From Adhaeribacter aerolatus (GTDB lineage: Bacteria > Bacteroidota > Bacteroidia > Cytophagales > Hymenobacteraceae), in contig NZ_BJYS01000025.1 in NCBI RefSeq assembly GCF_007991635.1, forward strand, positions 55,768-119,767: a stretch of 64,000 nucleotides of DNA, given 5' to 3'. Positions 1 to 9,926 of the stretch are shown piece after piece. The translations under genes and the position numbers were made by a program. How positions within the stretch are numbered: the first letter of the stretch is position 1; each line of letters begins with the position of its first letter. The notes beneath the pieces were generated by a model. That model did no database searches and was not told where the DNA came from. It worked only from the letters and a program-made list of their open reading frames with translations.

Positions 1-3000
1 TAGTTGCCCAGGCAGTAGACAGAGTTGTTAGGCAAGGCGTAACCTACTTTTCGTCGGCGGGTAATTACGGCAGTAAATCTTACGCAACAGCCTTTAATCC
101 GGCTGCTACTGCTAATAGTTTAGGCGTGCCGCATAACTATGGCGGCGGCGATGTGCTGCAGAAAATAACCCTTACCCCAGGTGACTATACTTTAGTTTTA
201 CAATGGGATGATCCTTTTTATTCGCTGAGCCAAAGTGCCGGGGCTGCTACCGACTTGGATGTTTATTTGGCCACCGACACCGGAACGCCAATTTTTGGGA
301 TGAACCGGTTTAATATTGGCCGGGATCCCGTGGAGATAATGCCTTTTACCGTTAGCGGCGGCAATGCTACTACCAACATAATGGTGGTAAATGCCGGCGG
401 GCCAGCCCCCAAGTTTAAATATATGGTTTTCCAGGGCGAATTAGCTATGCTGGAGTACAACAATACAGGTAATGCTACTATTGTCGGCCAGGCCAATGCG
501 GCCGGTGCTATAGCAGTGGGCGCAGTACTTTACAAAAATACGCCAGCTTTTGGGGTTAATACGCCAACTCCGGCTTCCTTTTCTTCTGTAGGAGGTACTC
601 CCATTTTGCGCAATAGCAGTGGCAATTCTATACCCCAGGTGATAAGGCAAAAACCAGATATAATGGCTCCTAATGGTGGTAATTTAACCACTAACTTACC
701 AATGGGAGGCGAGGATATAGAAAACGACGGTTTACCAAACTTTTTCGGCACTTCCGCCGCCGCCCCGCACGCTGCTGGAGTGGCCGCTTTAATATTGAGC
801 GCCAAGCAAAAATTTTATGGCACCGCCGAAACGCCCGCTACCCTTAGCCCCGCCGAAATAAAAACGCTTTTAACGAGCACGGCAATCGACATGGAAACCT
901 CCGGGTTTGATTATAAAACCGGGTTTGGTTTTATCCGGGCCGATGCCGCCATAAGCACTTTTGCAAACCCGGCGGCAGTTCTTACGGCTTTAGAAGGAGT
1001 GCCTACTATTCTAAATCCAACGTCTGGTGCGGCTATTCCTTTTAATATTACCGTTAAGGGAGAATATTTAAAAGGCCCCTTTAAATTAAAGGTAATGCTG
1101 AACGATGTTCTTTTAAAAGAGGTAAATATTACATCAGGTACCTTATTAGAAGTGGTGGTGCCGATACCTGCTTATTTGAGCGGTAACCCTTATGTGCAAG
1201 TCGAAAAGCCGGCTACAGTGCCAAATGGGAACGATGGTGGTCTTTCAAACAAGTTATACTTCTTCCCTAAACCGGTTATCACCATTACCGCCAATAATAA
1301 AGTGAAATATTATGGTCAGGCTTTCCCCGCGTTTACGGCCGAAGTAAAAAAACAGGATGGCACTGTTGTTGGGCCCCTTGAACGGGTTGCCCTTGGCTTA
1401 ACCGATGCTGCTATTACGTTTACGACTAACACCAATAGTAGTGAAAGCGGTAGAAATGCTGATGTTGGAAAGTACCAGATTATTCCTTCGAAAACCGATT
1501 TGCTGCAAACTAATGTTTATGATTATGTTTTTGTAAACGGATTTTTAGACGTTAACCCTGTGCCTATTACCATTACCCCAAACGATTTAACCGGCGACAA
1601 GGCAGTTGTGTTCGGAGATAAAATAGACGGCATCACCTTTAATTATACCATAAACGATATAGTAGTAAATGGTAATACAATTCTCCTAAGCAGTAGCGAT
1701 AAAGATTGGCTGATTAATAAAGCAAAAACTGATCATGAAGCGGCGCTTGCTTATGCCAAAAACCTGCATGCCATTGCAATTGGAGATGGTACGGCTCCTT
1801 CATCGGAAATATTAGCTAACCGAAGCTTTATGGTAGATGGTTCGGTATTCGTGGACGGTTCGGTATTCGTAGACGGTTCCGTTTTCGTGGATGGTTCCGT
1901 ATTCGTAGACGGTTCGGTGTTTGTGGATGGTTCTGTATTTGTGGATGGTTCTGTGTTTGTGGATGGTTCGGTTTTCGTGGATGGCTCTGTGTTTGTGGAT
2001 GGGTCCATTTTTGTGGATGGGTCTGTGTTTGTAGATACTAGTCCGCAAGTGAATGGCACCGAAATGCTAGTAAACAGCGATGTAATTAATACGGATAATA
2101 ATGCGAATACCACCATTATATATCACAGCGGCGATAAGCTGGTTTCTGAATTATATTCTATTAATCTGGTATCGGGTATAACTGCTAATGCTGAAAATGA
2201 ATACCATTATATATTTCCGGGAACGCTGTTGTCTAATAATTTTAAGGTTAAATATGGGCAGGGAAAGCTGAAAATAAACAAAAAGAATATTACTGGAAAA
2301 GCCGGTGATTATACTACTACGTATGGCGTTTTAGTACCTGACCCTGGTGTAACGCCAAACCCGTATACGTATAGCCTTAGTGGAATCGCTTATAACACAC
2401 CGCCCGCAGCAATATATGCCGGTACCGTAAGGTATACCATACCAGGTTATGCTGCCCCGGGCAAAATGGCCGCCGGTAATTATCCTATTATACCCAGTGG
2501 CGTAACGCTACTTTCCCCTAATTATAACCTGGTTAATACAGCAGGTAAGTTAACTGTTGGGGCAGCGCCTATCACGGTTAAAGCTAATGATTTGGCAATT
2601 GATTATGGTTCTGCTTTACCGCCGCAATCGGCCTTTTCCTCTGATTTAGTAGTGCCAGGTACCGGTAGCTTTGTATATGGCGAAGGAATTGCCAATCTGA
2701 GTATAACTTATTCCGTGCCGGCTTATACCCCCACCTCCAGCCCAGGGCCGTATGCGATTAAGCAAGCCTCCGGAAATACCAATTACACCATAACCTTTAT
2801 TGATGGGGTTTTATATGTAAATCCTTTTGGCACAGGAACCAAAGCCGTTAAACCCATTCTTAACTGTGTAGAAGATTTAGGCGGTACTAATCCGGCTACC
2901 CGGTATCGCGCCTGGTTTGGCTACGACAATCCAAATACTGGCGTTGTGGGTATTCCTTTAGGAGAAAATAATAAACTGGTTTATGAAGGAACTCAGCCTA

Positions 3001-3470
3001 TTGCAGTGGCACAGGGTAGCATGCCTGTCCGTTTTGAACCCGGTGTTCATAATCGCGTTTTTGCCGTTTATTTTGGTGGTAGTAAATTAAACTACATACT
3101 CATTAGCAATAATGGTACCCGCAAAACCCCAGTAGGTTCAGTCGCCAGTTCAACCTCATCCCGGTGCAAATCAACATCTTTATCGGTTGCTAATACTAAT
3201 TGGGATAATGACCTACTGGATGCAGTCAGCCAGGTTACCGTATCTCCAAACCCGGTTACCGACAAGTTAACCGTGAATCTGGGCAGTTACCGGAATGCCG
3301 AAGTTAAATTAACCATTTACGATATCCTCGGCCGGGTTTGTACGCCCGTTCAAACGGTAAATAAGAAACCTAGTGCCGACATTAACATGAGCGCTTTAAA
3401 AGCAGGGGTGTATCTGCTGCGCCTGGAAAATAATGGTACTTACCGGCAATTACGGATAGTAAAAGAATAA
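1..3470 (+). CDS. Secreted S8 (subtilisin-like) peptidase with MBG-type repeats and T9SS type A signal, 5' partial
   Basis: The frame is open from base 3, so the gene begins before the window and a GTG at 126 is not its start. The oxyanion-hole segment (SSAGNYG, near bases 48-70) and the catalytic serine motif GTSAAAPH (Ser codon 753-755) identify a subtilase; the Asp and His of the triad must lie upstream. After the protease come beta-rich repeats of the MBG type found in Bacteroidota surface proteins, about 1260-1560 and 2270-2820. A run of 12 hexapeptide units VFVDGS sits at 1827-2042. The last 75 residues (SPNPVTDKLTV, then DILGR, ending RIVKE) form a type A T9SS sorting domain, so the protein is expected to leave the cell through the type IX system and may be anchored at the surface. 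The substrate is unknown. Confidence 0.9.
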   Translation, partial: VAQAVDRVVRQGVTYFSSAGNYGSKSYATAFNPAATANSLGVPHNYGGGDVLQKITLTPGDYTLVLQWDDPFYSLSQSAGAATDLDVYLATDTGTPIFGMNRFNIGRDPVEIMPFTVSGGNATTNIMVVNAGGPAPKFKYMVFQGELAMLEYNNTGNATIVGQANAAGAIAVGAVLYKNTPAFGVNTPTPASFSSVGGTPILRNSSGNSIPQVIRQKPDIMAPNGGNLTTNLPMGGEDIENDGLPNFFGTSAAAPHAAGVAALILSAKQKFYGTAETPATLSPAEIKTLLTSTAIDMETSGFDYKTGFGFIRADAAISTFANPAAVLTALEGVPTILNPTSGAAIPFNITVKGEYLKGPFKLKVMLNDVLLKEVNITSGTLLEVVVPIPAYLSGNPYVQVEKPATVPNGNDGGLSNKLYFFPKPVITITANNKVKYYGQAFPAFTAEVKKQDGTVVGPLERVALGLTDAAITFTTNTNSSESGRNADVGKYQIIPSKTDLLQTNVYDYVFVNGFLDVNPVPITITPNDLTGDKAVVFGDKIDGITFNYTINDIVVNGNTILLSSSDKDWLINKAKTDHEAALAYAKNLHAIAIGDGTAPSSEILANRSFMVDGSVFVDGSVFVDGSVFVDGSVFVDGSVFVDGSVFVDGSVFVDGSVFVDGSVFVDGSIFVDGSVFVDTSPQVNGTEMLVNSDVINTDNNANTTIIYHSGDKLVSELYSINLVSGITANAENEYHYIFPGTLLSNNFKVKYGQGKLKINKKNITGKAGDYTTTYGVLVPDPGVTPNPYTYSLSGIAYNTPPAAIYAGTVRYTIPGYAAPGKMAAGNYPIIPSGVTLLSPNYNLVNTAGKLTVGAAPITVKANDLAIDYGSALPPQSAFSSDLVVPGTGSFVYGEGIANLSITYSVPAYTPTSSPGPYAIKQASGNTNYTITFIDGVLYVNPFGTGTKAVKPILNCVEDLGGTNPATRYRAWFGYDNPNTGVVGIPLGENNKLVYEGTQPIAVAQGSMPVRFEPGVHNRVFAVYFGGSKLNYILISNNGTRKTPVGSVASSTSSRCKSTSLSVANTNWDNDLLDAVSQVTVSPNPVTDKLTVNLGSYRNAEVKLTIYDILGRVCTPVQTVNKKPSADINMSALKAGVYLLRLENNGTYRQLRIVKE
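1827..2042 (+). repeat. 12 tandem 18-bp units encoding VFVDGS hexapeptides
   Basis: Twelve consecutive 18-bp units lie within the subtilase gene: the first is FMVDGS, the tenth or later includes one IFVDGS, and the last is VFVDTS. The protein unit is almost invariant while third codon positions vary freely (gta/gtg/gtt, gac/gat, tcg/tcc/tct). This points to selection on the peptide rather than very recent slippage. The pattern V-D-G-S-V-F fits the hexapeptide rule of left-handed beta-helices, but that fold is inference. Confidence 0.95.
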
Positions 3471-3698
3471 AGATTACTTGCCATAATAACCTTTAATAAG
3501 TATTACCCAGGCTAAGGTAGTAATTTCGCTGCTTTAGTCTGTGTGCTTTTTAGCCTAACGAAAGTTTGCCTCCGGAATAATTTGCAAAAATTATAGTAGA
3601 ATTGCTTTTACCCAAAATATTTTGTAAGTTATGGATTATCAAACCATTAGGTGTTGACTGGGATTTGGTGCGGGAGGTAGTACAAAAGCTTTAAACGT

Positions 3699-5915
3699 AT
3701 GAAAAAACGAATACTCTTCCTCTTTATATTTCTGATTCATATTAGCGCTCTTGCCCAAAAAACCAAGCTCGATAGCATGGAGGCGCAGTTGACTACGGTA
3801 AAAGATACCATAAAAGTTAATTTGCTGCTCGATATAAGCAAAGCTTATGTGGGTAAAGACAAGGCCAAGGTAATCAGCTACGCCTGGCAAGCTAAAAAAA
3901 TAGCCGATGCGCATAATTTCCCGAAAGGAGCTGCTTATGCCCTGAAGAATATTGGTATGGCCTATTACCCCGAAGGCAACTATAAAGAAGTGCTGAAATA
4001 TTGGCAACGGTCTTTGTCTATTTTTACGGTCATCGAGGATAAAGTTGGCATGGGCAACCTGGAAGGAAATATAGGCGGCGTATATTTTAACCAGGGGGCA
4101 GATGCCAAAGCTATTGAGCATTACCTGAACGCTTTAAAGTTAGCCGAAGAAGTCGGTGATAAATTTCGGCTGGCTACTATACTCAGCAACATTGGGGCGG
4201 TGTATGCCAATAATCTTTCCAATGCCCCCAGCCGGCAAAAAGCCTTGGATTATTATTATAAAGCACTGGAAATAAGTGAAGACAATGATTATCAAACCCG
4301 CATAGGGCGCATCACGGCTAATATTGGTGAAATATTGTTAGCCAACGGAGATGATGAGAAATCATTGGTATATTTAGAAAGGTCAATCAAAGAATCGGAG
4401 AAATCTGATAATAAAGAAATAGTGGCTTTTGCCCTGCACCATATGGGCAATGTGTATACCCGCCGGGGAGAATATGCAAAAGCTTTAGCTTATCAGAATA
4501 AATCCTATGCTACGGCGGCGGCCGTTTCTTACAAACTAGAGATGTTGCAGGCACTTAACGGAGCCGGTAAAATTTATAATTTACAAGGCCGGCCAGACCA
4601 GGCGTTACAAGCCTATAATCAGGCTAAAGAAATAGCTTTAGAATTAGGGGCTAACAAAGAATTAACAGATGCTTACGAAGGATTAAGCCAGGCCTACGCA
4701 GCTGTTCCGGATTATAAGAAGGCATACGACCATCGCTTATTGCTGTCGGCTGTTAAAGATTCGATATTTAATACCGAAACAAATAGAAAAATTGTAAACC
4801 TGCAGGCCGATTACGAAAACGAAAAAAATCAGGCCCAGATAAAGTTACTAACCAAAGATAAAGCCTTGCAGCAAATGGCTTTGCAGCGGCAAAAAATTAT
4901 CCGCAATGCTTTACTGGCCGGGTTGGGATTATTCCTGATTCTGGCCTTTATGTTATATTTTAATTACCGGAACAAAGTAAAAGCCAACTGGCAGCTAACC
5001 CGCAAAAATGTAGAAATAAACCAGCAAAAAGAAGAACTTGCTTCCCAGCGCGACCGCCAGGAACATATGTATAATAATTTAATCAGCGCCCAGGCCCAAC
5101 TGATTCAGGCGGAGAAAATGGCTTCGTTAGGCCAGCTAACAGCCGGCGTAGCCCACGAAATAAACAACCCAATCAATTTTGTTTCGGCCGGTATCGATTC
5201 GCTGCGGCATAATTTTGCCGAAATTATGGAGGTGGTAGAAGGTTACCTGGCTTTAAACCCCGAAGCCGATAATCAGCAGCAACTCCGGAAACTGCATCAG
5301 CAAAAAAAACAAGCCGACCTGGAAGAACTTATCGAAGAATCGGAGCAACTGTTGCGCAGCATTAAAAACGGAGCCACCCGCACCAAAGAAATAGTAAAAA
5401 GTCTCAAAAACTTTACCCGCCTCGACGAAAACAGCCTGAAAAAAGCTGATTTGCACGAAGGGCTGGATTCTACGCTGGTAATCCTGAATAACCAGATAAA
5501 GGAAAGAATAAAAATAATCAAGAACTACGGCAACCTGAAACCCATTAATTGCTATCCGGGCCAGTTAAACCAGGTATTTATGAATATTTTGAGTAATGCC
5601 ATTCAGGCGATAAAAGGAGAAGGAACCATTGCTATTAAAACCTACACCGACGATGATTATGCTGTTATCCGAATTAAGGATTCGGGCAGCGGCATGACCG
5701 AAGAAGTGAAGACCCACATTTTTGAACCCTTTTTTACAACCAAAGATGTAGGCGAAGGTACCGGATTGGGTTTATCTATTTCGTACGGCATTATCGAAAA
5801 GCACAAAGGCAGAATAGAAGTAGACAGTCAAGTGGGCGTAGGTACCGAATTCATTATCCGGATTCCCCTCATTTTATCGGAGACTTCTAAACCAATGGAA
5901 GTAGCAGCGGTTTAG
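3699..5915 (+). CDS. TPR-containing sensor histidine kinase
   Basis: This 738-residue kinase opens with a signal sequence ([20 protein letters not shown]). A periplasmic region of TPR-like helical repeats (about 30-370) follows, with recurring units such as [15 protein letters not shown] and [13 protein letters not shown]. One transmembrane segment lies near 404-424, then a coiled coil. The H-box ([20 protein letters not shown]) has the phospho-accepting His486, and a GHKL ATPase domain carries the N-box, DSGSGM and GTGLGLS motifs. It has no receiver domain of its own. The next gene, 61 bp downstream, is a receiver-cyclase protein and its obvious partner. The TPR region presumably senses a periplasmic or envelope signal; the ligand is unknown. 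Confidence 0.9.
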   Translation: MKKRILFLFIFLIHISALAQKTKLDSMEAQLTTVKDTIKVNLLLDISKAYVGKDKAKVISYAWQAKKIADAHNFPKGAAYALKNIGMAYYPEGNYKEVLKYWQRSLSIFTVIEDKVGMGNLEGNIGGVYFNQGADAKAIEHYLNALKLAEEVGDKFRLATILSNIGAVYANNLSNAPSRQKALDYYYKALEISEDNDYQTRIGRITANIGEILLANGDDEKSLVYLERSIKESEKSDNKEIVAFALHHMGNVYTRRGEYAKALAYQNKSYATAAAVSYKLEMLQALNGAGKIYNLQGRPDQALQAYNQAKEIALELGANKELTDAYEGLSQAYAAVPDYKKAYDHRLLLSAVKDSIFNTETNRKIVNLQADYENEKNQAQIKLLTKDKALQQMALQRQKIIRNALLAGLGLFLILAFMLYFNYRNKVKANWQLTRKNVEINQQKEELASQRDRQEHMYNNLISAQAQLIQAEKMASLGQLTAGVAHEINNPINFVSAGIDSLRHNFAEIMEVVEGYLALNPEADNQQQLRKLHQQKKQADLEELIEESEQLLRSIKNGATRTKEIVKSLKNFTRLDENSLKKADLHEGLDSTLVILNNQIKERIKIIKNYGNLKPINCYPGQLNQVFMNILSNAIQAIKGEGTIAIKTYTDDDYAVIRIKDSGSGMTEEVKTHIFEPFFTTKDVGEGTGLGLSISYGIIEKHKGRIEVDSQVGVGTEFIIRIPLILSETSKPMEVAAV

Positions 5916-5976
5916 ACCAGAATTGTTAGAGTTAGCGCAAATTTTAGTTCTGTTACCTGTTAATGTTACGCGTAAA

Positions 5977-7137
5977 ATGGAAAATTTAACCTTAGAACAA
6001 CCAGTTTTAACTTCTTTGGATAATTCTGATAAGCCTGAAATTCTGTACATCGATGATGAAGAAGATAATCTGCTGGTTTTTAAATCAGCTTTCCGGCGGC
6101 ATTATAAGGTGCACACTGCCATATCCGGCGAGGAGGGATTAGCCATTCTGCAAGAAAAAGATGTATCGCTGGTAATAACCGACCAGCGGATGCCCCGCAT
6201 GACCGGTGTACAATTTTTACAGAACCTACCCGAGGAAAAAGATTTAATCCGGATGATACTGACCGGCTACAGCGATATGGAGTCTATTATAGAGGCCATT
6301 AATACCGGCAAGGTTTACCGCTACATTGTTAAGCCCTGGGACAAAGAAGAACTTAAAATTACCATGGACAACGCTATTGAGGCTTTCCGGCTGCGGCGGG
6401 CGAATAAACAACTGATTCAGGAGTTAAAAGACGCCAACGAAGACCTGGAGCAGAAAGTAGTAGACCGCACCCTGGAAGTAAACCTGCAGAAAATAGAGGT
6501 AGAAAAGTTGTTGCTGAATATTTTGCCCGCTGAAGTCGCCCACGAACTAAAAGAAAAAGGCGTGGCTACACCCCGGTATTACGAGAGCGTTTCGGTGCTT
6601 TTTACCGATTTTATAGGCTTTACTAAAATTGCCGAAGGCCTATCGCCCCAGAAACTGGTTGCCGAACTAAACGATTGTTTTATGGCCTTTGATGCCATTA
6701 TTGAAAAACACAACCTCGAAAAAATTAAAACCATTGGCGATGCGTACATGTGTGCGGGTGGTATTCCGGTGCCCAGCCAATCGCACGCGGTAGATGCTAT
6801 CCTGGCTGGTCTGGAAATTCAGGCTTACATCCGGGATCTGAACGAAAACCGCTTAGCCAACGGGCAGGCCCCCTGGGATTTACGCATTGGCATTCATACG
6901 GGGCCAGTGGTAGCGGGCGTGGTAGGCCGCAAAAAGTTTGCTTACGATATTTGGGGCGATACCGTAAATATTGCCAGCCGCATGGAGTCGAGTGGCGAGA
7001 GCGGCCGGGTAAATATTTCGGATGCTACCTTTGCGATGGTAAAGGATTGGTTTCAGTGCCTGTACCGCGGCAAAGTATCGGCCAAAAATAAAGGCGATGT
7101 AGATATGTATTTTGTTGATAAAGAGTTTGTTTCCTAA
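5977..7137 (+). CDS. Response regulator with class III adenylate cyclase output
   Basis: The N-terminal receiver domain (about 20-140) has an acidic pocket (DDEED) and phospho-acceptor Asp69 in ITDQRMP. A coiled coil (about 150-200) leads to a class III nucleotide cyclase catalytic domain (about 205-385). The metal-binding aspartates are Asp211 (FTDF) and Asp255 (TIGDAY). The purine-selecting pair is Lys251 (IKTIGD) and Asp324 (YDIWGD), the adenine-specific combination; guanylate cyclases carry Glu and Cys there. Asn331 and Arg335 of VNIASR are also present, so the enzyme should make cAMP from ATP. I chose ATG 5977 (386 residues); an in-frame TTG at 5923 is less likely. It probably forms a two-gene operon with the upstream TPR kinase. 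Confidence 0.9.
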   Translation: MENLTLEQPVLTSLDNSDKPEILYIDDEEDNLLVFKSAFRRHYKVHTAISGEEGLAILQEKDVSLVITDQRMPRMTGVQFLQNLPEEKDLIRMILTGYSDMESIIEAINTGKVYRYIVKPWDKEELKITMDNAIEAFRLRRANKQLIQELKDANEDLEQKVVDRTLEVNLQKIEVEKLLLNILPAEVAHELKEKGVATPRYYESVSVLFTDFIGFTKIAEGLSPQKLVAELNDCFMAFDAIIEKHNLEKIKTIGDAYMCAGGIPVPSQSHAVDAILAGLEIQAYIRDLNENRLANGQAPWDLRIGIHTGPVVAGVVGRKKFAYDIWGDTVNIASRMESSGESGRVNISDATFAMVKDWFQCLYRGKVSAKNKGDVDMYFVDKEFVS

Positions 7138-7189
7138 ATAATAAATTTATACCTTAGCTAACGCTAGGTAACCAAAAGAAGCCTTAGGC

Positions 7190-7227
7190 AAAAAAGTCGG
7201 TCGTCCCGTAAGACGACCGACTTTTTT
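7190..7227. terminator. Bidirectional rho-independent terminator
   Basis: A perfect 15-bp stem (7191-7205 with 7212-7226) closes a CCGTAA loop, with an A-tract on one side and a T-tract on the other. It lies between the convergent cyclase and LOG-family genes and can serve both. Confidence 0.9.
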
Positions 7228-7252
7228 GTATCCGACAAAATAAGCTGCCAGC

Positions 7253-8116
7253 TTAAAAGTTTGGTGATAGTAAATATTTACTGTAAAATTCATCAATTAC
7301 TTTAACGGCTTCGGTAGGGGTATCCACAATATTCACCAGCTTCAGATCTTCGGGGTTAATATTGCTTTCCTGGGTCAGCATGACGCTTTCTATCCAATCC
7401 AGGAGGCCTTGCCAGTAGGCTTTGCCCACCAGAATAATCGGGAAACGGCCAATTTTGCGCGTCTGAATCAGCGTAATGGCTTCGAATAATTCATCCAGCG
7501 TACCAAAACCGCCGGGCATTACTACAAAGCCTTGCGCGTATTTAATAAACATCACCTTCCGGACAAAGAAGTAATCGAAATTAATCAGCTTGTCCGAATC
7601 GATGTAAATATTATGGAATTGCTCAAACGGCAGCTCAATATTTAAACCCACCGATTTGCCTCCTTCGGAATGAGCGCCTTTATTACCGGCTTCCATGATG
7701 CCGGGGCCACCGCCGGTAATAACGCCGTAACCGTGGCGTACCAGTTTAGCGGCTATTTCTTCGGCCATAATGTAATAGGGGTTGTCGGGCTTGGTGCGGG
7801 CCGAACCAAAAATAGAAACGCAGGGCCCAATGCGCGATAGCTTTTCGAAGCCATCTACAAATTCGGCCATTACTTTAAATATCTGCCACGAATCGGCAAT
7901 TTTTATCTCATTCCAGTCTTTATCAACAAAGGCTTTCCGGATTTTCTGGTCTTCTTCAGAAATCTGCAGGTTTTCCTCGCGGGCCATTTGCCGGGCTTTC
8001 TTAATTGATTTTACCTTATTGGCGTTGGCTTCGGGCTGAATAATGGTTTTGCCGCTGCCAATGTTGGCGTTTTCTTCTTGAAGTTTGGTTTTACTCGTTT
8101 TTCTAAGTTTAGTCAT
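7253..8116 (-). CDS. LOG-family (TIGR00730-type) Rossmann-fold protein
   Basis: The 287-residue protein carries the lysine-decarboxylase-like / LOG signature: GGGPGIMEAGNKGA in the middle and PGGFGTLDELFE in the C-terminal third. Members with this signature hydrolyse nucleoside 5'-monophosphates, such as cytokinin riboside monophosphates, to the free base and ribose 5-phosphate. The older label lysine decarboxylase is generally considered wrong. The first 70 residues are a charged, low-complexity extension (KLRKTSKTKLQEENAN) not needed for the fold. The gene stands alone on the minus strand and shares a bidirectional terminator with the cyclase gene. The physiological substrate cannot be read from the sequence. 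Confidence 0.85.
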   Translation of the reverse strand: MTKLRKTSKTKLQEENANIGSGKTIIQPEANANKVKSIKKARQMAREENLQISEEDQKIRKAFVDKDWNEIKIADSWQIFKVMAEFVDGFEKLSRIGPCVSIFGSARTKPDNPYYIMAEEIAAKLVRHGYGVITGGGPGIMEAGNKGAHSEGGKSVGLNIELPFEQFHNIYIDSDKLINFDYFFVRKVMFIKYAQGFVVMPGGFGTLDELFEAITLIQTRKIGRFPIILVGKAYWQGLLDWIESVMLTQESNINPEDLKLVNIVDTPTEAVKVIDEFYSKYLLSPNF

Positions 8117-8482
8117 ATGCTGATGCGTAAAGATCGGTAAAGCCGGCTAATAAGTTAAAGCTTAACCGCTTGTGTTACCGGCACCCGTTTACTTGTGTTA
8201 AAAATAAAAAGTTGCCGGGTGGTAGTTACTGTTCTGTTATCAAATCTTCTCCTTAAATACCCGCCGTGCAGTAATATATAAAACTTAATATATTATTGCT
8301 ATAATATTATAATTAAAATAAAGCTATTCCGGCCTGAACAGGAATATTAATCAGTGATTACTTTTCTGCACAGAATATTTCTTACCGGCAAACTAAAAAA
8401 GAGTTGCAAATATTGTGCATTAAAACAGCGGAGTAGGATAGGAGAAGTTATTAAAGTTAAGTTAGAAGATCCTGGTGCCTGT
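8117..8482. other. Intergenic region without recognised gene
   Basis: This is AT-rich spacer between two minus-strand genes, with a run of TATAATATTATAATTA character around 8280-8320. I see no open frame with coding character, no RNA gene and no strong hairpin. It presumably contains the promoter of the LOG-family gene. Confidence 0.5.
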
Positions 8483-9769
8483 TTACTTGGAGCGAATGGC
8501 AATTACGGGATCTAAGTTAGAGGCTAGTATCGCCGGAATAATACCTGACAATACCCCAATGACTACCGATACGCCCAGTCCCAGGGTAATATTACCCACC
8601 GAAAGCAATATTTCCATGGTATCCTGTGGAATGAGCGTGAGCAGGAAAACGAGCAGAATGCCAATGCCACCCCCGATTAAGCTCAGAAACACCGACTCGA
8701 ACAAAAACTGGAAAAGCACAAAATAATTTTTAGCGCCCAACGATTTCTGAATACCAATAATATTGGTACGTTCTTTTACCGATACAAACATAATATTGGC
8801 AATACCAAAGCCACCCACCAAAATAGAAAAGCCGCCAATCACCCAGCCGGCCAGACCAATTACCTGGAACATACTCGAAATCTGGTTGGCTACCAATTCG
8901 GGTCGGTTCAGGGCAAAATTATCTTCGTCGCGCGGCTTCAGGCCCCGGATATTGCGCATCACACCTCTTATTTCGTATTCCAGTTCCAGCAGCCCAATAT
9001 CAGTCTCGCGGCCTTTTATAGCAATTACCGGCTCCAACCCTTGCTGCCCGATTGAGAATAATTTGTTAAAGGCGCCGTAGGGTAAAAAAGCATTTTTATC
9101 GTTGGTGGGCATGCCTAAGAAACTATCGCCCTGTTTTTCCATTACCCCAATAACAGTAAACTTTAGTCCTTTTATTTTAATGGTTTTGCCCAAGGGTTCC
9201 TGGTCGCGGAAAAGATTATGGGCAATCTGGTAACCTAAAATAATTACATTGCGGCCGGCATCTACATCGGCCACTGTAAAATAGCGGCCCTGCTCTACCG
9301 GCACATCCGATACCCGGTTAAACTGATACGACACACCCTGCAGGTTTACGTCCGACATGCTGTTGTTGCGATATTTCAGGGTATTGCCGCCCCGGACCCA
9401 GAAAATAGCTACACCCTCGTCGTTTTCCAGTTTGCGGTCGAGCAGCCGGAACTCGCGGATGTTACCACTGGGCCGTTTGAAATATTTCCACCAGGGGTAA
9501 TCGCCGCCAAACGCCCAGGGAAATTTTTGGATATAAATAACGTTATTTCCTAAGAAGTTAACACTGTTGCGGATATTACGTTCTAGGGAATCGACAATGG
9601 TAAAAACCGAGATAATGGCAAATATTCCGATGGTAACGCCCAGCAACGATAAGATGGTGCGCATTAAATTAGCTTTAAGCGCTTGCCAGGCAAACCGGAA
9701 ACTTTCAAATATCAGCCGGAAGTATATCACAACTTTGTTTTCAAAACTAATTTTTATAAAAATAGGCAA
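8483..9769 (-). CDS. ABC transporter permease, MacB/FtsX type
   Basis: The 428-residue protein has the classic MacB-like layout. One N-terminal transmembrane helix (about 38-60, following LKANLMRTILSLLGVTIG) precedes a large periplasmic MacB_PCD-type domain (about 65-300). Three C-terminal helices (about 305-425) form the FtsX domain, with the family motif VKERTNIIGIQKSLGAK in a cytoplasmic loop. Such permeases pair with an ATPase and work by mechanotransmission, in export of antibiotics, lipoproteins or toxins. No ATPase gene is adjacent, so it must be encoded elsewhere. The annotated ATG gives an unusually long N-terminus; a GTG about 13 codons in (before IYFRLIFESFRF) is an equally good start. 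Confidence 0.87.
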   Translation of the reverse strand: MPIFIKISFENKVVIYFRLIFESFRFAWQALKANLMRTILSLLGVTIGIFAIISVFTIVDSLERNIRNSVNFLGNNVIYIQKFPWAFGGDYPWWKYFKRPSGNIREFRLLDRKLENDEGVAIFWVRGGNTLKYRNNSMSDVNLQGVSYQFNRVSDVPVEQGRYFTVADVDAGRNVIILGYQIAHNLFRDQEPLGKTIKIKGLKFTVIGVMEKQGDSFLGMPTNDKNAFLPYGAFNKLFSIGQQGLEPVIAIKGRETDIGLLELEYEIRGVMRNIRGLKPRDEDNFALNRPELVANQISSMFQVIGLAGWVIGGFSILVGGFGIANIMFVSVKERTNIIGIQKSLGAKNYFVLFQFLFESVFLSLIGGGIGILLVFLLTLIPQDTMEILLSVGNITLGLGVSVVIGVLSGIIPAILASNLDPVIAIRSK

Positions 9770-9926
9770 AAATCCCGTAAGAATAACTAAATTTGCGCCT
9801 CAATTTCGGAATAGGTTTGATAACAAAGTCTAAACTTCTTTTTATTCACCGGGCCTGCACCACACCCTGAATACCCTGTTCTTCTATTGCTTTTTACACA
9901 CAAGTTAAATACCGTAATATTTAAAA

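Noticed and set aside
1751..2116. Minus-strand frames (121 and 78 codons) over the hexapeptide array
   Set aside because: They are shadows of the tandem VFVDGS repeat; the plus-strand reading has signal, domain and codon support.
5923..5976. TTG 5923 as start of the receiver-cyclase gene
   Set aside because: The extra 18 residues show no conserved receiver sequence and ATG 5977 gives a natural N-terminus.
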